NCBI GenBank assembly: GCA_019009955.1
Contig: CM032230.1
Coordinates: 102,887,001 to 102,951,000, forward strand
Direction of reading: 5' to 3'
Source of the DNA: Riptortus pedestris
Lineage: Eukaryota > Arthropoda > Insecta > Hemiptera > Alydidae
Length of the DNA: 64,000 bases
Made by a program: the position numbers and the translations under genes. Below, piece after piece: positions 1 to 12,128 of this stretch. Numbering within the stretch: position 1 is the stretch's first letter; each line of letters starts with the position of its first letter. The notes beneath the pieces are model-generated. The model saw only the letters and a program-made list of their open reading frames with translations. It had not been told where the DNA came from and searched no databases.

Positions 1-2640
1 GAACCACTACTTACTTGGAAGTCTCAAAGTTATTCTTCAAAAAGAGGTTTAACCAATTTCTCTGAGCATGCGAGTGTCTACTTTAACTTTATGTACCTAA
101 AACGCTTGTCTTAGATCTGTGTATTACCGAGCAGGACATTGAAGGTGATAATATATAGGGTATTCTTGTGTTCTCAATATTATAATTTCGATGGTTTTAT
201 TCTTCATTTGATGTATTATCATGAAAATAAATAGTAGGGACGAATGTAGGATCTATACCTCACAAAAGCACACTAGAGGCATTGTAGTGGTGTCGTTCAA
301 CTGTAATATAAAAATGTTTCGTCCCTTTATTTTTCTTTTATTGATACATCCGAAATGTTTAGCATATGCTGGAGTATGATTTAGCTTGAGGCACTAGCAA
401 AACATTCAAATTTTAAGCATGTTAACATTTCTGAGAGACTTTAAGCTCTTCACCGACATTAAACGTTTTGCTACATAAAATTTCGGAGTGGGCTGCTGGT
501 TCAAGATGCCGGTAATAGACCGCCGTGACGTAAATTGCTGCGACAATCTGAAGAAGAAATGGCTGAGCGTCTGCTGGCAGGTCATTGTCTCCATATTAAA
601 ATTCCGGACGGACGATGGGACTCAGACGAACAATAAGACAACCCCATTGTGGATATAGCCTCGTAATCCCTAGCTGATAGTTCATAAACCTATCTCGGCA
701 GAAATATCTTTCTGGACTGTAGCTTTCCTCTCGAAAGTCTCTTCTTACATCACCGGGCCTTCTCATCTCCGTCGTGGTTTTCTTACTCCTCGAGTGGCCT
801 CAAATCCAGAACAGCTTTCTCAATCTCTCTCTTTCCCCCTCAGTTGGATTGGCTCACTAGAGCGATTTTGGCCGAGCATGAGAATTCTAATGTCCACGGT
901 TAGCAAACCTCTATGTCTTTTCCCTCCGCTAAAATAGAAATCTAGCACTCACTTGGCGGCCCAACAGTAAATGTTATACCATTTACTTCTGCATTAGCGT
1001 TGGGTTTCAATATGTATTGTGTTATCATTTAACTGTAGCACGACTAATTAACATAATGCCCACGTCTAGAGTTCATCCAGCTTCCACTGATTAGCACGAA
1101 GTAGACTTATAATTTCTTCCCATAATTCCCTATGATGACCTGTAATTTAACTGATGAGTTAAAGCGTCTTGAATTTTTGCCTTGGAACATTTTTATTGGC
1201 CAGCTGCAGGCATCGGTTTTTCTTTCAGAGGCCCTTGGACCTTGTTCCCACCTTAACTAGAGCCACAAGTAGGCTTGACGAGATGTCGAACCGCACGACT
1301 ACCTTCCTCTGAGCCGATTTCTTTATGCACCCATTGTTGAGAGCGATTCGTCCCTCCCTCCCGCTTACATTAAAATACCTACGTGACTAAGTGGCTGGCC
1401 CACATTCCTAGCGGCTGACTCCATATATGTTAATGTATATACATCCAGCTAGTGACAGTCCGCGAGATTAAGTAGGACCTGACTTCACCGCCTAAAACCT
1501 GTTCCAGCATTCCGGACAAGATTCTAACTGTGGGAACTGGCGTATACTTTCGAAGACTAACAGTTAGGTCTCTCCATTGTCTTAATATTCAACACTGGAG
1601 GTTCTGTCCATAGTATAAGGACTGTGGTATAAACATGCATATACGCACTCTCTCACACACGCACACACGTTGGAGACGGACCTCAGCGACCTAACCCCAA
1701 AGGGGGATTCATGATCAGAGATTTTATGAACTAAGTGTACAATTCGATGTACAGGAATATTTGAATCAGATTTCTCTTGTAGACCGACGAGACCCAATAT
1801 AACGCGGAGCGGGGTGAGTACTATACCTGTAGGTGGGAGGGATCTCGAGAATTTACTGTCCTAAGCCCACCCAGGGCAGTGCGACTCATTTACTCAATAG
1901 ACTACTATGAACTAGTGAACTACCTCATTTGACTAGGGAACTATTGTTTAGCTCTCTCAGGAGCGTCAATGTTATTTGTATATATAAAAAATTACATCAT
2001 CTACAGATATAATAAATAATCTTTGGTTGGTCATCCAATTTAATGATCTGAAAAAGTTTACTTTAACTTTAGGGAAATTCTATAGTCTCCCTCACCACTT
2101 ATAGACATGGTCAAAGATGGAATCTCAATAAGGTCTCAGTCGATTGATTACTAAAGAAATGTCAGATTTCTCCGAACATACTAGAGATACGAAAAATTTG
2201 TTTAGGACCTTTTGGCCATCATAAAATTTATATAAATTATAATCGATGACAATTTTCTTTGATATCGTTTACCAGTTTTAAGAAATAAATAATTGGAAGT
2301 GAACTCGAGCAAACCATTTTGTTTATTTAGTCCAGCAGTCATCTGGTGTCCCACATCGGATTTTCTTCTTTTCATCTAATATGGCGTTAAAAGGAGCATA
2401 AGCGGCTTTGGTAGTTAATACCCGGGGAAACGTGAGATGTGTGAAGAAGGAATATAATAAGATGGCGGTGAGAAAATCCAGTTGTCTGGGAGCAATTTGG
2501 GAGAAGGATGAGCCGAGTACGTGAGTGTTCCGAGCTGGGAGGCACAGTCGGCCCGTGACAGGCTACTGCCCTCTATCTCCCTCTTACACCTACTTCCTTC
2601 TCGCTTCTCTTTGGATATTTCATTTTAACAGAATTTCATT
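1..2640. other. No recognised gene or repeat
   Basis: All frames are broken by stops and no domain motif, splice-framed exon or repeat shared with the rest of the window was recognised. Base composition is a little more balanced than elsewhere, particularly around 700-1000 and 1200-1700. A short open frame on the - strand (1582-1797) has no recognisable similarity. Could be intergenic or intronic sequence. Confidence 0.5.
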
Positions 2641-2681
2641 GGGGGAAAATCAGCTGTTGAGGTAGAACTCATGACGCAAGT
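2641..2681 (+). repeat. HINE-like fragment, 5' end only
   Basis: The stretch reads GGGAAAATCAGCTGTTGAGG and continues with ACTCATGACGC. This matches the first 45 bases or so after the palindrome in the fuller copies at 34271 and 57180. It breaks off directly against the 3' end of an oppositely oriented copy, so it is either a rearranged remnant or the edge of a deletion. Confidence 0.7.
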
Positions 2682-2692
2682 TCCCGTGAAAA

Positions 2693-3020
2693 GTGTGTCA
2701 CTTAAGGGCTGCGTAAACTAAGCACATTTCCTACGCACTGGTAGGCACCACACTAGAGATCTCATCTCACTACTTATTCCGACTGAAAACCAGTATGTAC
2801 GAATTACTAGCTTAAAATTCGAGTTACGAAAAAATGAAATTGTAAAGCATTAACATTTTTCACTCATAATAATTACCATTAACATTCCGACTCATAATAA
2901 AGGAGATATTTGGAATTTTCGAATCCCTATTTTGAATTTTCGAATCCCCTCGCTATTCCAGGTCCGAAGTCAGCCAATAACAAGTATGATCTTTGGTGTT
3001 AAATCAAACGTCGAGTATGA
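2693..3020 (-). repeat. HINE-like element, diverged copy
   Basis: Read on the + strand it begins GTGTGTCACTTAAGGGCTGCG, followed by AAACTAAGCACATTTCC, the 3' hairpin end of the family. It continues through the block with AATAAAGGAGATATTTGGA to a decayed TCAAACGTCGAGT. It carries the GATCTCATCTC variant also seen in the copies at 19265, 37385 and 52862, which suggests a separate old subfamily. The palindrome end is missing. Confidence 0.7.
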
Positions 3021-3067
3021 TATAGATAAAATAAATATTTTCTAGAAAAGAACAAAAAATCTTAATG

Positions 3068-3455
3068 GATCACGTCATCACCCGACGAATTTGCATGTAT
3101 CTCGCGTAATAAAGGTCTCTTGAAAGCAATATTTGGTATTAAATCTTAAAATAAAGTGGTTCATGCCATAACAGTTTATTGTTAATATGAAATGATTATG
3201 GTGGGGGGGGGGGTTTACTGAAGAGTGAAAATTAAAATATCCAAATATCTCGGTTAATGTTCATGGTATAGAAAATATGTATAGAACCGCTTTTATAGAA
3301 CATTTAATTTGCAATAAGATTTGCTATACATTTTTTTTCGATCCAACGTATAGTAACGGAGATATTTCGAATTTTTGAAATTCTCCTCCAATTACCTCCC
3401 CTCCCCTCGTACTGGTTCAATTTCAGCCGTTAAAGAACTTGATCTTCCTTTATAT
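3068..3455 (-). repeat. HINE-like element, left arm of an inverted pair
   Basis: The core is well preserved: ATTTGCATGTATCTCG, a G10 run at about 3204, AAATATCTCGGTTAATGTTC, TTTTTTCGATCCAACG and AACGGAGATATTTCGAAT. The outer 3' hairpin end is lost. It abuts an oppositely oriented copy across a short TATATATA stretch, so the two can pair over several hundred bases. Confidence 0.85.
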
Positions 3456-3886
3456 ATATATATAACAATATCGTAATTTTTGCTTTATCGTTACAGAACT
3501 CTACATTTAAGCGTTTTTGTAATGCTAAAGAGGTTTAGAGAGGGGAATTTCGAAAATTCTTAATATCTCCGTTATTATGCGTTGGATCGAAAATTGTATG
3601 GAAGCAATCTAATTGCAAATGTAATATTCTATATATGTTGCTATGTATGTATTTTCACTATCTTATTCATTAACGGAGATATTTGCATGTTTTAGTTTTC
3701 GGCCTTCAGTAAACCCCCACTCCAACTCATGTCATATTGGCAACAAGTTGGTATATTACGAAGCACATTACTTGAAGCTTATATACCAAGTATTGTTCTC
3801 ATTGAAGTTTCACGTTATGAGGTAAATGGAAATACGTGACACACGTGGGAAATCTGCTTAGTTAACGCAGTCACTGCTTGTCAGAC
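3456..3886 (+). repeat. HINE-like element, right arm of an inverted pair
   Basis: It starts inside the element (TTTTTGCTTTATCGTTAC) and runs through AATATCTCCGTTATTATGCG, CTTCAGTAAACCCCCACTCC and ACACGTGGGAAATCTGCTTA to the 3' end, which finishes GTCAGAC and TTTT. The terminal hairpin is degraded (CGCAGTCACTGCTTG). The palindrome end is missing, lost at the junction with the copy on its left. Confidence 0.85.
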
Positions 3887-5313
3887 TTTTAAAGGTGTAG
3901 TAAGGTATGCGTAGTGAACCGATCTTTACTATACATCTGCACTACTCAGGATTAGGAGAAATTAACAAGTTTGTATATTTGTCGTCTAACATAACCCAAA
4001 ACCCTTTTCCATTTTTAAGTAATTTTCTCCTTAACAAACATAGATCTGCAAAATTTCAATTTCGAGGATGGCCGTTTATCAACATGTTTCAAGTACAAGC
4101 GTTCTCCTGTTTACTCGAATTTGAATGAATGTTTCGTCATCTTGTGGTGATAAAATTAAATATTATCGTTTCCTGGAGCTTAAGACCCATACCATGCGTA
4201 CCCATGATAATTATGCTCTGTTGTTAATTTGAAGGTTAATACCATCCATTCTTCTCTCTCTAACAATGCTACGTTTACTGATTTCTTATTCAAAGTTCTT
4301 ATACAAATGAATTACTATGTTGACAGGCTGAGATTAGTTCTTCTTTCCGTCTGCCTCATTTACTTCCAGCGTGGCTATTCACCACTAATGGGTGTGACTT
4401 GGAGTCAATGGAGAACAAATCTTCACGGTTTTACTTCGAGGAAAACTCAGTATGTAGAGTCAAGATTCAACCCGGTTTCATCTAATCTAGAAGCAAGGCT
4501 CTCTTCCGACTCAATTGTTCTTGGATCTGTTGCGAGTTGGGCTTTCCTTCAGTTAATTAACTGCCTCGGTTACGTAAATAGTCTGTTTTAATGGTCTGTT
4601 AAGCTGATTTCCTTAACCTTCATATCTCTGGCGGGTCAAGGATGAGATTATCATCGCCGATAACGAGGAGGCTTTATAGCACATTTTACATCCTCCGAGT
4701 CACATCAAGGCGATCCTTGCCTTTGTTCTTGCTCTTCCTTAGTGCTTGCCCTAAGTGCTGAGGTAATTGGGGAAGCAGAGACCGCGAAGCTGGAGTCACG
4801 CTTATTATAAAGGGGATGTCGTTAAGACCTTTACTGTGTCTGCTCCACGCCGAGAAATAATGACCTTTTTGCAATTTCCTCTTTTGTGTAAAGAAAATTT
4901 TGTTGAGTTGTTAAGTCTTATTGGCAGACACACCCTTGTAACATATCTATATTGAGGTAATGACAACTCCTGTAGACTTTAGGAGACTACAAAAGGCTGA
5001 ATGCTTAAGTAACTCTTATAAATAAAGTACAATTTATATTTTTCAGTTAACGCTCTGCTGGCCACAGTTTTTTGATAGGAACCAAGTTCGATATTTAAAC
5101 GACCTTGTAGAACTAAACATCTACTTTAGAGACGCAGGAACGATTCAACATCAGCGATGATGAGCCTGGACCCTCGAAAGCTAGTTGTGGAATAAGGAGC
5201 TAAAATCTAGTGGAGGTGCTTTTTTTCAACTATTGATATAAACGATAAATTCGTTGATTTTCTAAATCGGGCCAGAATGAGTAGGGATTCAGAAGACTAG
5301 GTAAATCCGAAAA
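3887..5313. other. No recognised feature
   Basis: The longest open frame of the window lies here (4229-4591, +, 120 codons, starting MKVNTIHSSL). It has no recognised domain, no Kozak-like start and no splice context, and I do not call it a gene. Nothing else in the stretch was identified. Confidence 0.5.
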
Positions 5314-5542
5314 GGGGCTCAGGTTGGCCGTGCGAGTTAAGGCGTTGGTCTTAATCTCTCGTGGTAGACCTTGAGTGGCGGGTTCGATTCCCGCCCTGTG
5401 GAGTAGAAATTTATTTAGTGACGGACAAATTAAATAAACCCTTGGGCCCACCCTGGCTAGAAAAGGGTGGTAGCCTGTAGATAACTCGTCCCGATTAGCC
5501 ATAGTAGCATAAAGTGCACGTAAATAATAATAAACAATAAAC
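5314..5542 (+). repeat. tRNA-derived SINE, full-length copy
   Basis: The head resembles a class II tRNA (Leu/Ser type). Box A reads TGGCCGTGCGAGTTAAGG and box B GGTTCGATTCCCGCC, the internal RNA polymerase III promoter. The body contains CCACCCTGGCTAG, then AAAAGGGTGG, which can form a hairpin, then GTAGATAACTCGTCC and an AT-rich tail (AATAATAATAAAC). It is flanked by an 11-base direct repeat, AAATCCGAAAA (5303-5313) and AAACCCGAAAA (5543-5553), with one mismatch, as expected of a target-site duplication. This is the best-preserved copy of the family here. Antisense open frames over it are artefacts of the repeat. Confidence 0.88.
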
Positions 5543-5701
5543 AAACCCGAAAAAGATGCCCTTCACTAGTAGTCGTTCTGTAAAAATGTTAAAATAACCA
5601 ACCGTGTTGATTAATAGTGATTAAGTTCTCATCCTGTTGTTTTTTGTTTTTTTTTTCTAACTGGAATATTAATATTGTTTTATGTATATTTATATTGCGT
5701 T

Positions 5702-6335
5702 TCCTAAAGATTATGACAAATGGGGAGAAAGCTCCCATGTCAGTAGGAAGCACTAAACTCGATTATGTAGGAGGATACATAAATTTAGGCCAATTGATCT
5801 CCTTCAAAAACAAATCAATGGCAGAAGTGGAGAGAAGAAATAGCTCTGGGTTGGAGTAAATATTGGTCATTAAAATCAACTATGAAAGGAAATTTCCCAA
5901 TCGAAATGAAGAAAAGAGATTTTGATTCTTGCGTTTTTTCGGCAGTGACATACGGTAGCAAAATATGGTCGTCTATCACAAAAAGCCAATCAAGGAACCT
6001 GGAAGTATGGCAAATATCAGTGGAAAGGAGCACGCTTCAGGAGGAAAGACCATATTAGAAGTTCCATCATTAGGGAAAAACTAAAACTGACAGATATCAA
6101 GGACTGCATGAAATCATTAAAATGGAAATGAGCAGGACATCTCCTCAGGACTCCAGATAAAAGAAGGTCAAAGCAAATAACTCTGTGGACTCCGTGCAAC
6201 CTAAAAAGAAGACCTGGAAGACTGGCCAAAAGATAGGCAGACTGGATGAAAGAAATGGCAGGAACAATGTGGTGGAGATTGACCCGAGATAGACATGCTT
6301 GGATGAAGAAGAACTAAGAGATGGCGACGACTTCC
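5702..6335 (+). pseudogene. RTE-like non-LTR retrotransposon, 3' part of reverse transcriptase ORF
   Basis: Translation in broken frames gives FLKIMTNGEKAPM at the start, then YINLGQLISFKNKSMAEVER, WSKYWSLKSTMKGNFP, FDSCVFSAVTYGSKIW, and later LKWK-AGHLLRTPDKRRSKQ and RRPGRLAKR. These motifs in this order are the C-terminal segment (after the catalytic palm) of RTE-like 'endonuclease-reverse transcriptase' proteins: the YLGQ motif, the LTYG-W motif, the WAGH motif and the basic GRP-R region. At least three frame breaks or stops (after GLE near 5857, in the WK*AGH segment near 6130, and near 6230) show it is dead. The endonuclease and catalytic YxDD region are absent, which fits 5' truncation during insertion. 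The identity of the family is from recognition by eye; the exact clade is uncertain. Confidence 0.8.
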
Positions 6336-7871
6336 GCTTCCTAGAAGAATGGTTACCTCTGGATGGTTACTACTACTACATAAAGGGAAGGATAATTTCT
6401 TAGTTGCCTTATCGGCCTTAATTAATATAATAATGATAACTATATAAGTGAGGATGTAATCAATTATTTATTGGATCACATTTTTGTTTATTTTTACTTT
6501 TATTAGAAGTAAGTATATATCAGTTTTTATTAATAAACTATTTTGTTTATGGAAACTAAGGCATAATAAAGGCTATTTTTCATTCATTCATATATTACGT
6601 TTCAGACCGACCTCTATCGAAGCTATTTTCACATTTATCTAGTGTAGCATTATCTCATGTACAGCTTAGTTTCTCACAAACATGGAGAAAGGGATAAATA
6701 CAGACTGTATTGTGCTGGTGCGTCACTCCTGCATGTTGGTTGTTAACTCTGATCACTAATACGTTGATGCTCGGGGACCGTTAAAAATATTGTAAGGTAT
6801 ATACTTAATTCTAACCGGAAAAAATGGAGAACCCGGTAATTATTTTTAAACATTGTATAGTCTACGGTGTTACGTCGAAAAGAGGACTGTGTGAAAGAAT
6901 ACGAGAGTTTGAGAATAATGTCCTCTTGCATGAGAGATTGCATTTTAGCCATTCATTCATTCATTCACGGGGATAAAAATGAATGATGTATTATAATATA
7001 GTAAGTGCTGCCCACGCTATGCTCCTACCGGGTTTGGGGTTCTTGGCAGCTGACCTTTTCATTCCTAATGTGTGGATTCCTCGAACAGCACAGTCTATTT
7101 CGGGACAATTTGTCTAGCCTTGCCGTCCTAGAACTGCTGATTTTCCACTTTCGAACCATATAAGCTATTTCACAGGAATCATTACCGATTCCATAATCCC
7201 ATTAGTAAAATGTCTAGCCTGGCTTGGTCATATTGAATAATTGAAGGAGAAACTAAAATCTCTTTGCTTCTTATTAAAAAATGTATACGCTGAAGAGTCA
7301 ATTATTTGCTTACATTCATAGTGATTATTATAAAAATTCGGCCTACCCTCGCCAAACCTATACATAATCCAATTGCATTCAATTAATCACATATTATTTT
7401 ACTTCGCTAAATAATTTGTGAAGTGTATCTCTTTGAAAATTGAATATAGATTACACAAAAGATTGCAAGCAGACTGCTAAATAAGTCTGAACCTATTAAA
7501 TGAGTTAATTTTGAAAAGTAGCATTTCGTCCTCAAGCTTATAAATCAACGTTGATACTTAAAATTATTTTATTTTTTATTGATCCTTTTTAATTATTCAA
7601 TTTAATATATTTCATTTCAGGCCTGATATAAATTATAATACTAAATCTTTTCATTTTCTATTTTCAGGTAAGTTGTACCTTGGAGTATTTTCGGATATTT
7701 GTGAGTTGTATATTTATTTATTTATAGATTAAATAATTTTAGTAATATTCGTACACCATAGAAGCCGTTCATAATGCTTGCAATATTATTGGTATACCCG
7801 TATTATTCAATGGGTACTTCTAATACTGTAAATTACTCAAGTTTATATTTCATTGGAGTTTTATTAAAAGT
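6336..7871. other. No recognised gene
   Basis: AT-rich sequence with a short ATTC/CATT run near 6590 and 6950-6965. No coding motif, SINE box or HINE core was recognised. Confidence 0.5.
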
Positions 7872-9531
7872 CCTTGGTCAGGACCAAATTATATGACCAC
7901 GATAACAGATATAAAACATAATTTACAATAACTATATTAGTTAGGGCCTAATGACATAACTTAAATAACAAATTTATAACAAAATTGAGAATAACTCTAG
8001 ATTAGTGCCTAAGTATATGCCCACGATAACAGATACCTATATAACATAACTTAGAATAACTCTATATTACTTAGAGCCACAAGATATGCCACGATAACGT
8101 ATATATAATACCATTTAGAATGACTCTATATTAGTTAAGGATTAATGATATGCATTCAATAACAGTTATATAACATAATTTAGAATAACTCTATTAGTCA
8201 GGGTCTAAAGATATGCCCAAGATACACAAATCTCTAACATAATTAAGAATAACTCTATATTTGTTAGGGCCTAAGCATATGCCCACGATAATAGATAAAT
8301 ATATAACATAATTTAGAATAACTCTATTAGTTAGGGCCTTAAAATATGCCCACAATAAAGAGATATGTACAATATTTTAGAATAACTCTATATTAGTTAG
8401 GGCCAAATGATATGCCCCCGATAGCAGATATATAATATAATTTAGAATAACTCTATTAGTTAGGGCCTTAAAATATGCCCACAATAAAGAGATATGTAAC
8501 ATAATTTATAATACCTCTATATTTGTTAGGGCCAAATGATATGCCCCCGATAGCAAATATATAATATAATTTAGAATAACTCTATTAGTTAGGGCCTTAA
8601 AATATGCCCACAATAAAGAGATATGTAACATAATTTATAATACCTCTATATTTGTTAGGGCCAAATGATATGCCCTGAATAAAAAATATATCAGTAACAT
8701 AATTTAGAATAACTCTATATTTGTTAGGTCCTAAGCATATGCCCACGATTACAGATACCTATAAAACATAATTTAAAATAACTCTTTTAGTTAGGGTCTA
8801 ATGATATGACGATAAAGGATCCCTATATAACATTCTTTAGAATAACTCTATATTTTTTAGGTCCTAAGCATATGCCCACCATTACAGATACCTATATAAC
8901 ATAATTTAGAATAACTCTATATTAGTTAGGGCCTAATGATACGCCCTGAATAAAAAATATATCAGTAACATAATTTAGAATAACTCTGTTACTTTGGGCC
9001 TAATGATATGAGGATAAAAGATACCTATATAACATAATTTAGAATAACTCTATATTTGTTAGGTCCTAAGCATATGCCCACCATTACAGATACCTATAAA
9101 ACATAATTTAGAATAACTCTATTAGTTAGGGCCTAATGATACGCATCGAATAAAAATATATATAAGTAACATAATTTAGAATAACTCTATGTTACTTTGG
9201 GCCTAAAGATATGCCCACGATAAACAGATACCTATATAACATAATTTATAATACCTCTATATTTGTTAGGGCCTAAACCTCTGCCCACGATAACAGATAC
9301 TTTTATAACATAATTTAGAATAACTCTATTAGTTAAGGCCTAAAGATATGCCCACGATAAACAGATACCTATATAACATAATTTATAATACCTCTATATT
9401 TGTTAGGGCCTAATGATACCCCCTGAATAAAAGATATATAAATAACGTAATTTAGAATAACTCTATATTACTTAGGGCCTAATGATATGACGATAAAAGA
9501 TACCTATATAGCATAATTTAGAATAACTCTC
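7872..9531. repeat. Satellite array, unit about 66-70 bp, about 25 copies
   Basis: The phrase AATTTAGAATAACTCTAT recurs about every 65-70 bases, followed by TTAGGGCCTAATGATATGCC and then an ACGATAACAGATACC spacer. I counted about 25 units by eye. Variants alternate in a regular way. Units with GAATAACTCTATTAG and units with TAATACCTCTATATTTG form a dimer near 8340-8665, a repeat of about 130 bp. Longer multimers involving GGTCCTAAGCATATGCCC occur at 8700-9180. Edges decay gradually: the first unit (7872-7925) and the last (ends ACTCTCTCATTAC) are diverged. There is no coding potential. Orientation is arbitrary. Confidence 0.93.
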
Positions 9532-10167
9532 TCATTACATTTCTCTTACCAGTTATTGTAATTGTGACATTGACAGCATTTATTTCCTGTATCACTCCAA
9601 TCTGACCATACCAAAATTATATTTTTTCATCTCACACAAAGTTTTTATCTTTCTATTTCGTTTCCAATGAAATTTTCCTTCCTTCAGAAATCCTGCGGTA
9701 CAGTAAATTTTGTTATTGATGTCCTAATCCGATGTGGTACTATAGGAAAGTTATTGTTTTTTTACTATCAACGGATGGCTAGTTAACTCAGCTATAATTT
9801 AACTCAGTGGGCTACAATTGGGGATATCCAAGCGCCCTTAAGACAAAACTTCCTTCAGACTGGAGAATTTCCAGAAAATTCGAATGAAACTTGTAAGATT
9901 GTTGTAAGAATAAAGCCCTGAAGACTTGTATAATAAGTGGAGCGTGACGTGTTCTCAGGATTGTAACTTTCCGGGGTCAATGCGGTAGTTTGAAGGCCGG
10001 ATAGTCTCGAGGACGGAGGGGCAAAGCCCTTACCACACCTGCCTAGTCTTACCATTTTATTCTGCTATCCTTTAGTTAGTATCAGCTCCTGTCTCTTCAA
10101 ACATTAATAAAAAGGTCCTTCGTTTCCTGTCACTATCTGGAAATGTTTCTGTTAATTTATAAAAAAT
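9532..10167. other. No recognised feature
   Basis: Spacer between the satellite and a HINE copy. No coding or repeat motif was identified; an antisense open frame at 9855-10055 has no recognisable similarity. Confidence 0.5.
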
Positions 10168-11055
10168 GTCCGTCACGCAGGGGCTCTGTAAACTAAACAG
10201 ATTTCCGGCGTGAAGTTTCACAAAAGAGATAAATTTACATACTGGTAACACTTTAGAACACCGTGAATATTAACTGAATTAATGCAAACGGTAAAAATCT
10301 TTCAATCAATTTTAGTAACCTCCCAAACAGTTTAGACAACCTCTCACAGCTGAACAAGTACTGAAAAACAATTACTGAAATATATCTGAATGTAACATAT
10401 TAATTTTATTTAAAACTATTTACTTTATCAAGTACTGTAATTTATAATGAATCAGAATATTTTTTATCTCAATAACTGAAATTTTAGTAATCCAAAAACA
10501 TAAGACTGGTGGGAGGATCAACAGAACATATTTGCATGTATCTCGTATAATAAAGGTCTCTTGAAAACCAAATTTGTTATTTAAGCTTCTAATAATGTGG
10601 TTTATTATATAACAGCATATTGTTTATTTGACATGAGTAGGAGTGGGGGGATTGCTGAAGGCTGAAAACTGAAAAATGCAAATATCTCGGTTAATATTCA
10701 AGATAGAGAATAAATGTATATATCAATATTTATAGTATATTTAATTTACAATAAGATTGATTTTATACAATTTTTCGATCCGACGTATAGTAACGGAGAT
10801 ATTTCGAATTTTCTAAAATCCTCCCTTCTAAACCGCCCCTCCCAATGGTTCGATTTCAGCCTTTAACGAACTGATCTTTCGTTTTACATAAAACGATTAA
10901 ATGTTGAGTTTGGTGACGCCAAAAACAAAAATTACGACCATTAACAGGCAAATATATGTATGTGTGACCTCATTTTTGTCATCTCCTGGGTAGATTTGAA
11001 ATTTTTCGTTATGAGAACGACCTCAATTGCTAATTTCCCCCAAGGGAAATCTGCT
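10168..11055 (-). repeat. HINE-like element, nearly full length with extra internal sequence
   Basis: Both ends are present. The 3' end reads GTCCGTCACGCAGGGGCT on the + strand; the palindrome end at about 11030 is AATTTCCCCCAAGGGAAAT followed by CTGCTAAA. Between about 10215 and 10520 it carries a block (GTTTCACAAAAGAGATAAAT, CTGGTAACAC) shared with the copy at 27506, so it is a subfamily feature rather than a foreign insertion. The conserved core (AAATATCTCGGTTAATATTC, CGATCCGACGTATAG) follows. AAACAGATTTCC replaces the usual AAGCAGATTTCC. Confidence 0.85.
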
Positions 11056-12035
11056 AAATCTCCCATCAAAGCAGCCATTTTAAATTTATAGTCCTTGTTA
11101 ATTACACTTAGAGCACACAAACGTTAAACGTCCCCTCAAGAGTTAAAGCATTGTGTTGTTAGAATGTACTAAATTGTACACTTTTTTTGACCTACCCCAA
11201 AAGGTCTTATTAAAAATAGAAACACCGCCTCCCTTTCGTGGCATCAATAATGCATCGCTTATATAAATAGTGAATATAAACTATGTTAATCGAGCTGAAC
11301 CACAATCACGCGATGTTCGGAGTCGTCATCACCTCACATTTCGTAAAATGGTATGTTTTATTATAATTATATAGTTCACTGTAGATGAAACAGAATTTCT
11401 CTCTCTCTATTTCTTAAACAGAAAAAGAAAATGACATGGGTGAAACCTATATCCGGGTTAGAATGGGTTTAATCATTCTTAATTATCTGAATCCTTTTCG
11501 AATAATATCCATACATTAGTCTCCTTCTAAATTCTATTTTGGTAACTGTTATATTAGTGAAAGGTACTTATTGTATAACATCACTGACATCAGTTCCCAT
11601 ATTTCACATCTGGAGTGGAATAATGTCACGTTTTATATCAAGCATCTAATAGAATTAGAAAGTTACTGTTTAACATTCGCTTATTTAAAGAAAAAGAATA
11701 ACTTTCTATTGTGGCTGCTATAAAATTTTAGTCCGATCATTGTGAGATCTCCTGTACGGTGGATCCTGGTTATCTCAGGAGTTATTAAAAGGAAACAACG
11801 AGTTCACCAACTCCCGATACATATAAGTGTGTTTATATGTTAATATAAAATGCTTATAATAGGGTTAATTTGTATTTTCCCCCTCGTGAATGTCAGTGAT
11901 GTCATACTGGATCGAAAGGTGCTCAGAGATGTGAAACATATTTACATCCAAGATCTATTCAGCATTCCTAGCTATATTAACTTCTAAAACAAAGTGTGGT
12001 TTACTATGTATAATGATTGTAATAATAAATTTAAT
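11056..12035. other. No recognised feature
   Basis: AT-rich spacer with only a short CT run near 11400. No gene or repeat was recognised. Confidence 0.5.
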
Positions 12036-12128
12036 GAAATTATTTTTATAACGTCCATATTGTGCTACTGGGACAGGTTATCTACAGTCTACCATCCTTT
12101 TCTAGACAGGGTAGGGCTAAGGATGTTA
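12036..12128 (-). repeat. SINE, 3' half of a split copy
   Basis: On the - strand this is the SINE body. In + orientation it reads CCATCCTTTTCTAGACAG and GGTAGGGCTAAGGATG, with the tail side at ATAACGTCC near 12050. The copy stops at 12128, in the middle of the sequence that other copies continue with TATTTAATGAG. The missing remainder resumes at 12402 after a HINE-like element. Confidence 0.78.

Noticed and set aside
4229..4591. 120-codon open frame, the longest in the window
   Set aside because: No domain, no splice or start context, and length is within what an AT-rich 64-kb sequence can give by chance.
5303..5400. A functional tRNA-Leu/Ser gene at 5314
   Set aside because: Boxes A and B are good, but the head continues into the SINE body, there is no terminator T-run after the tRNA part, and other copies exist in the window.
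5230..5544. 104-codon antisense open frame
   Set aside because: It reads antisense through the SINE; the segment RAGIEPATQG is the usual artefact of translating a tRNA box B region.
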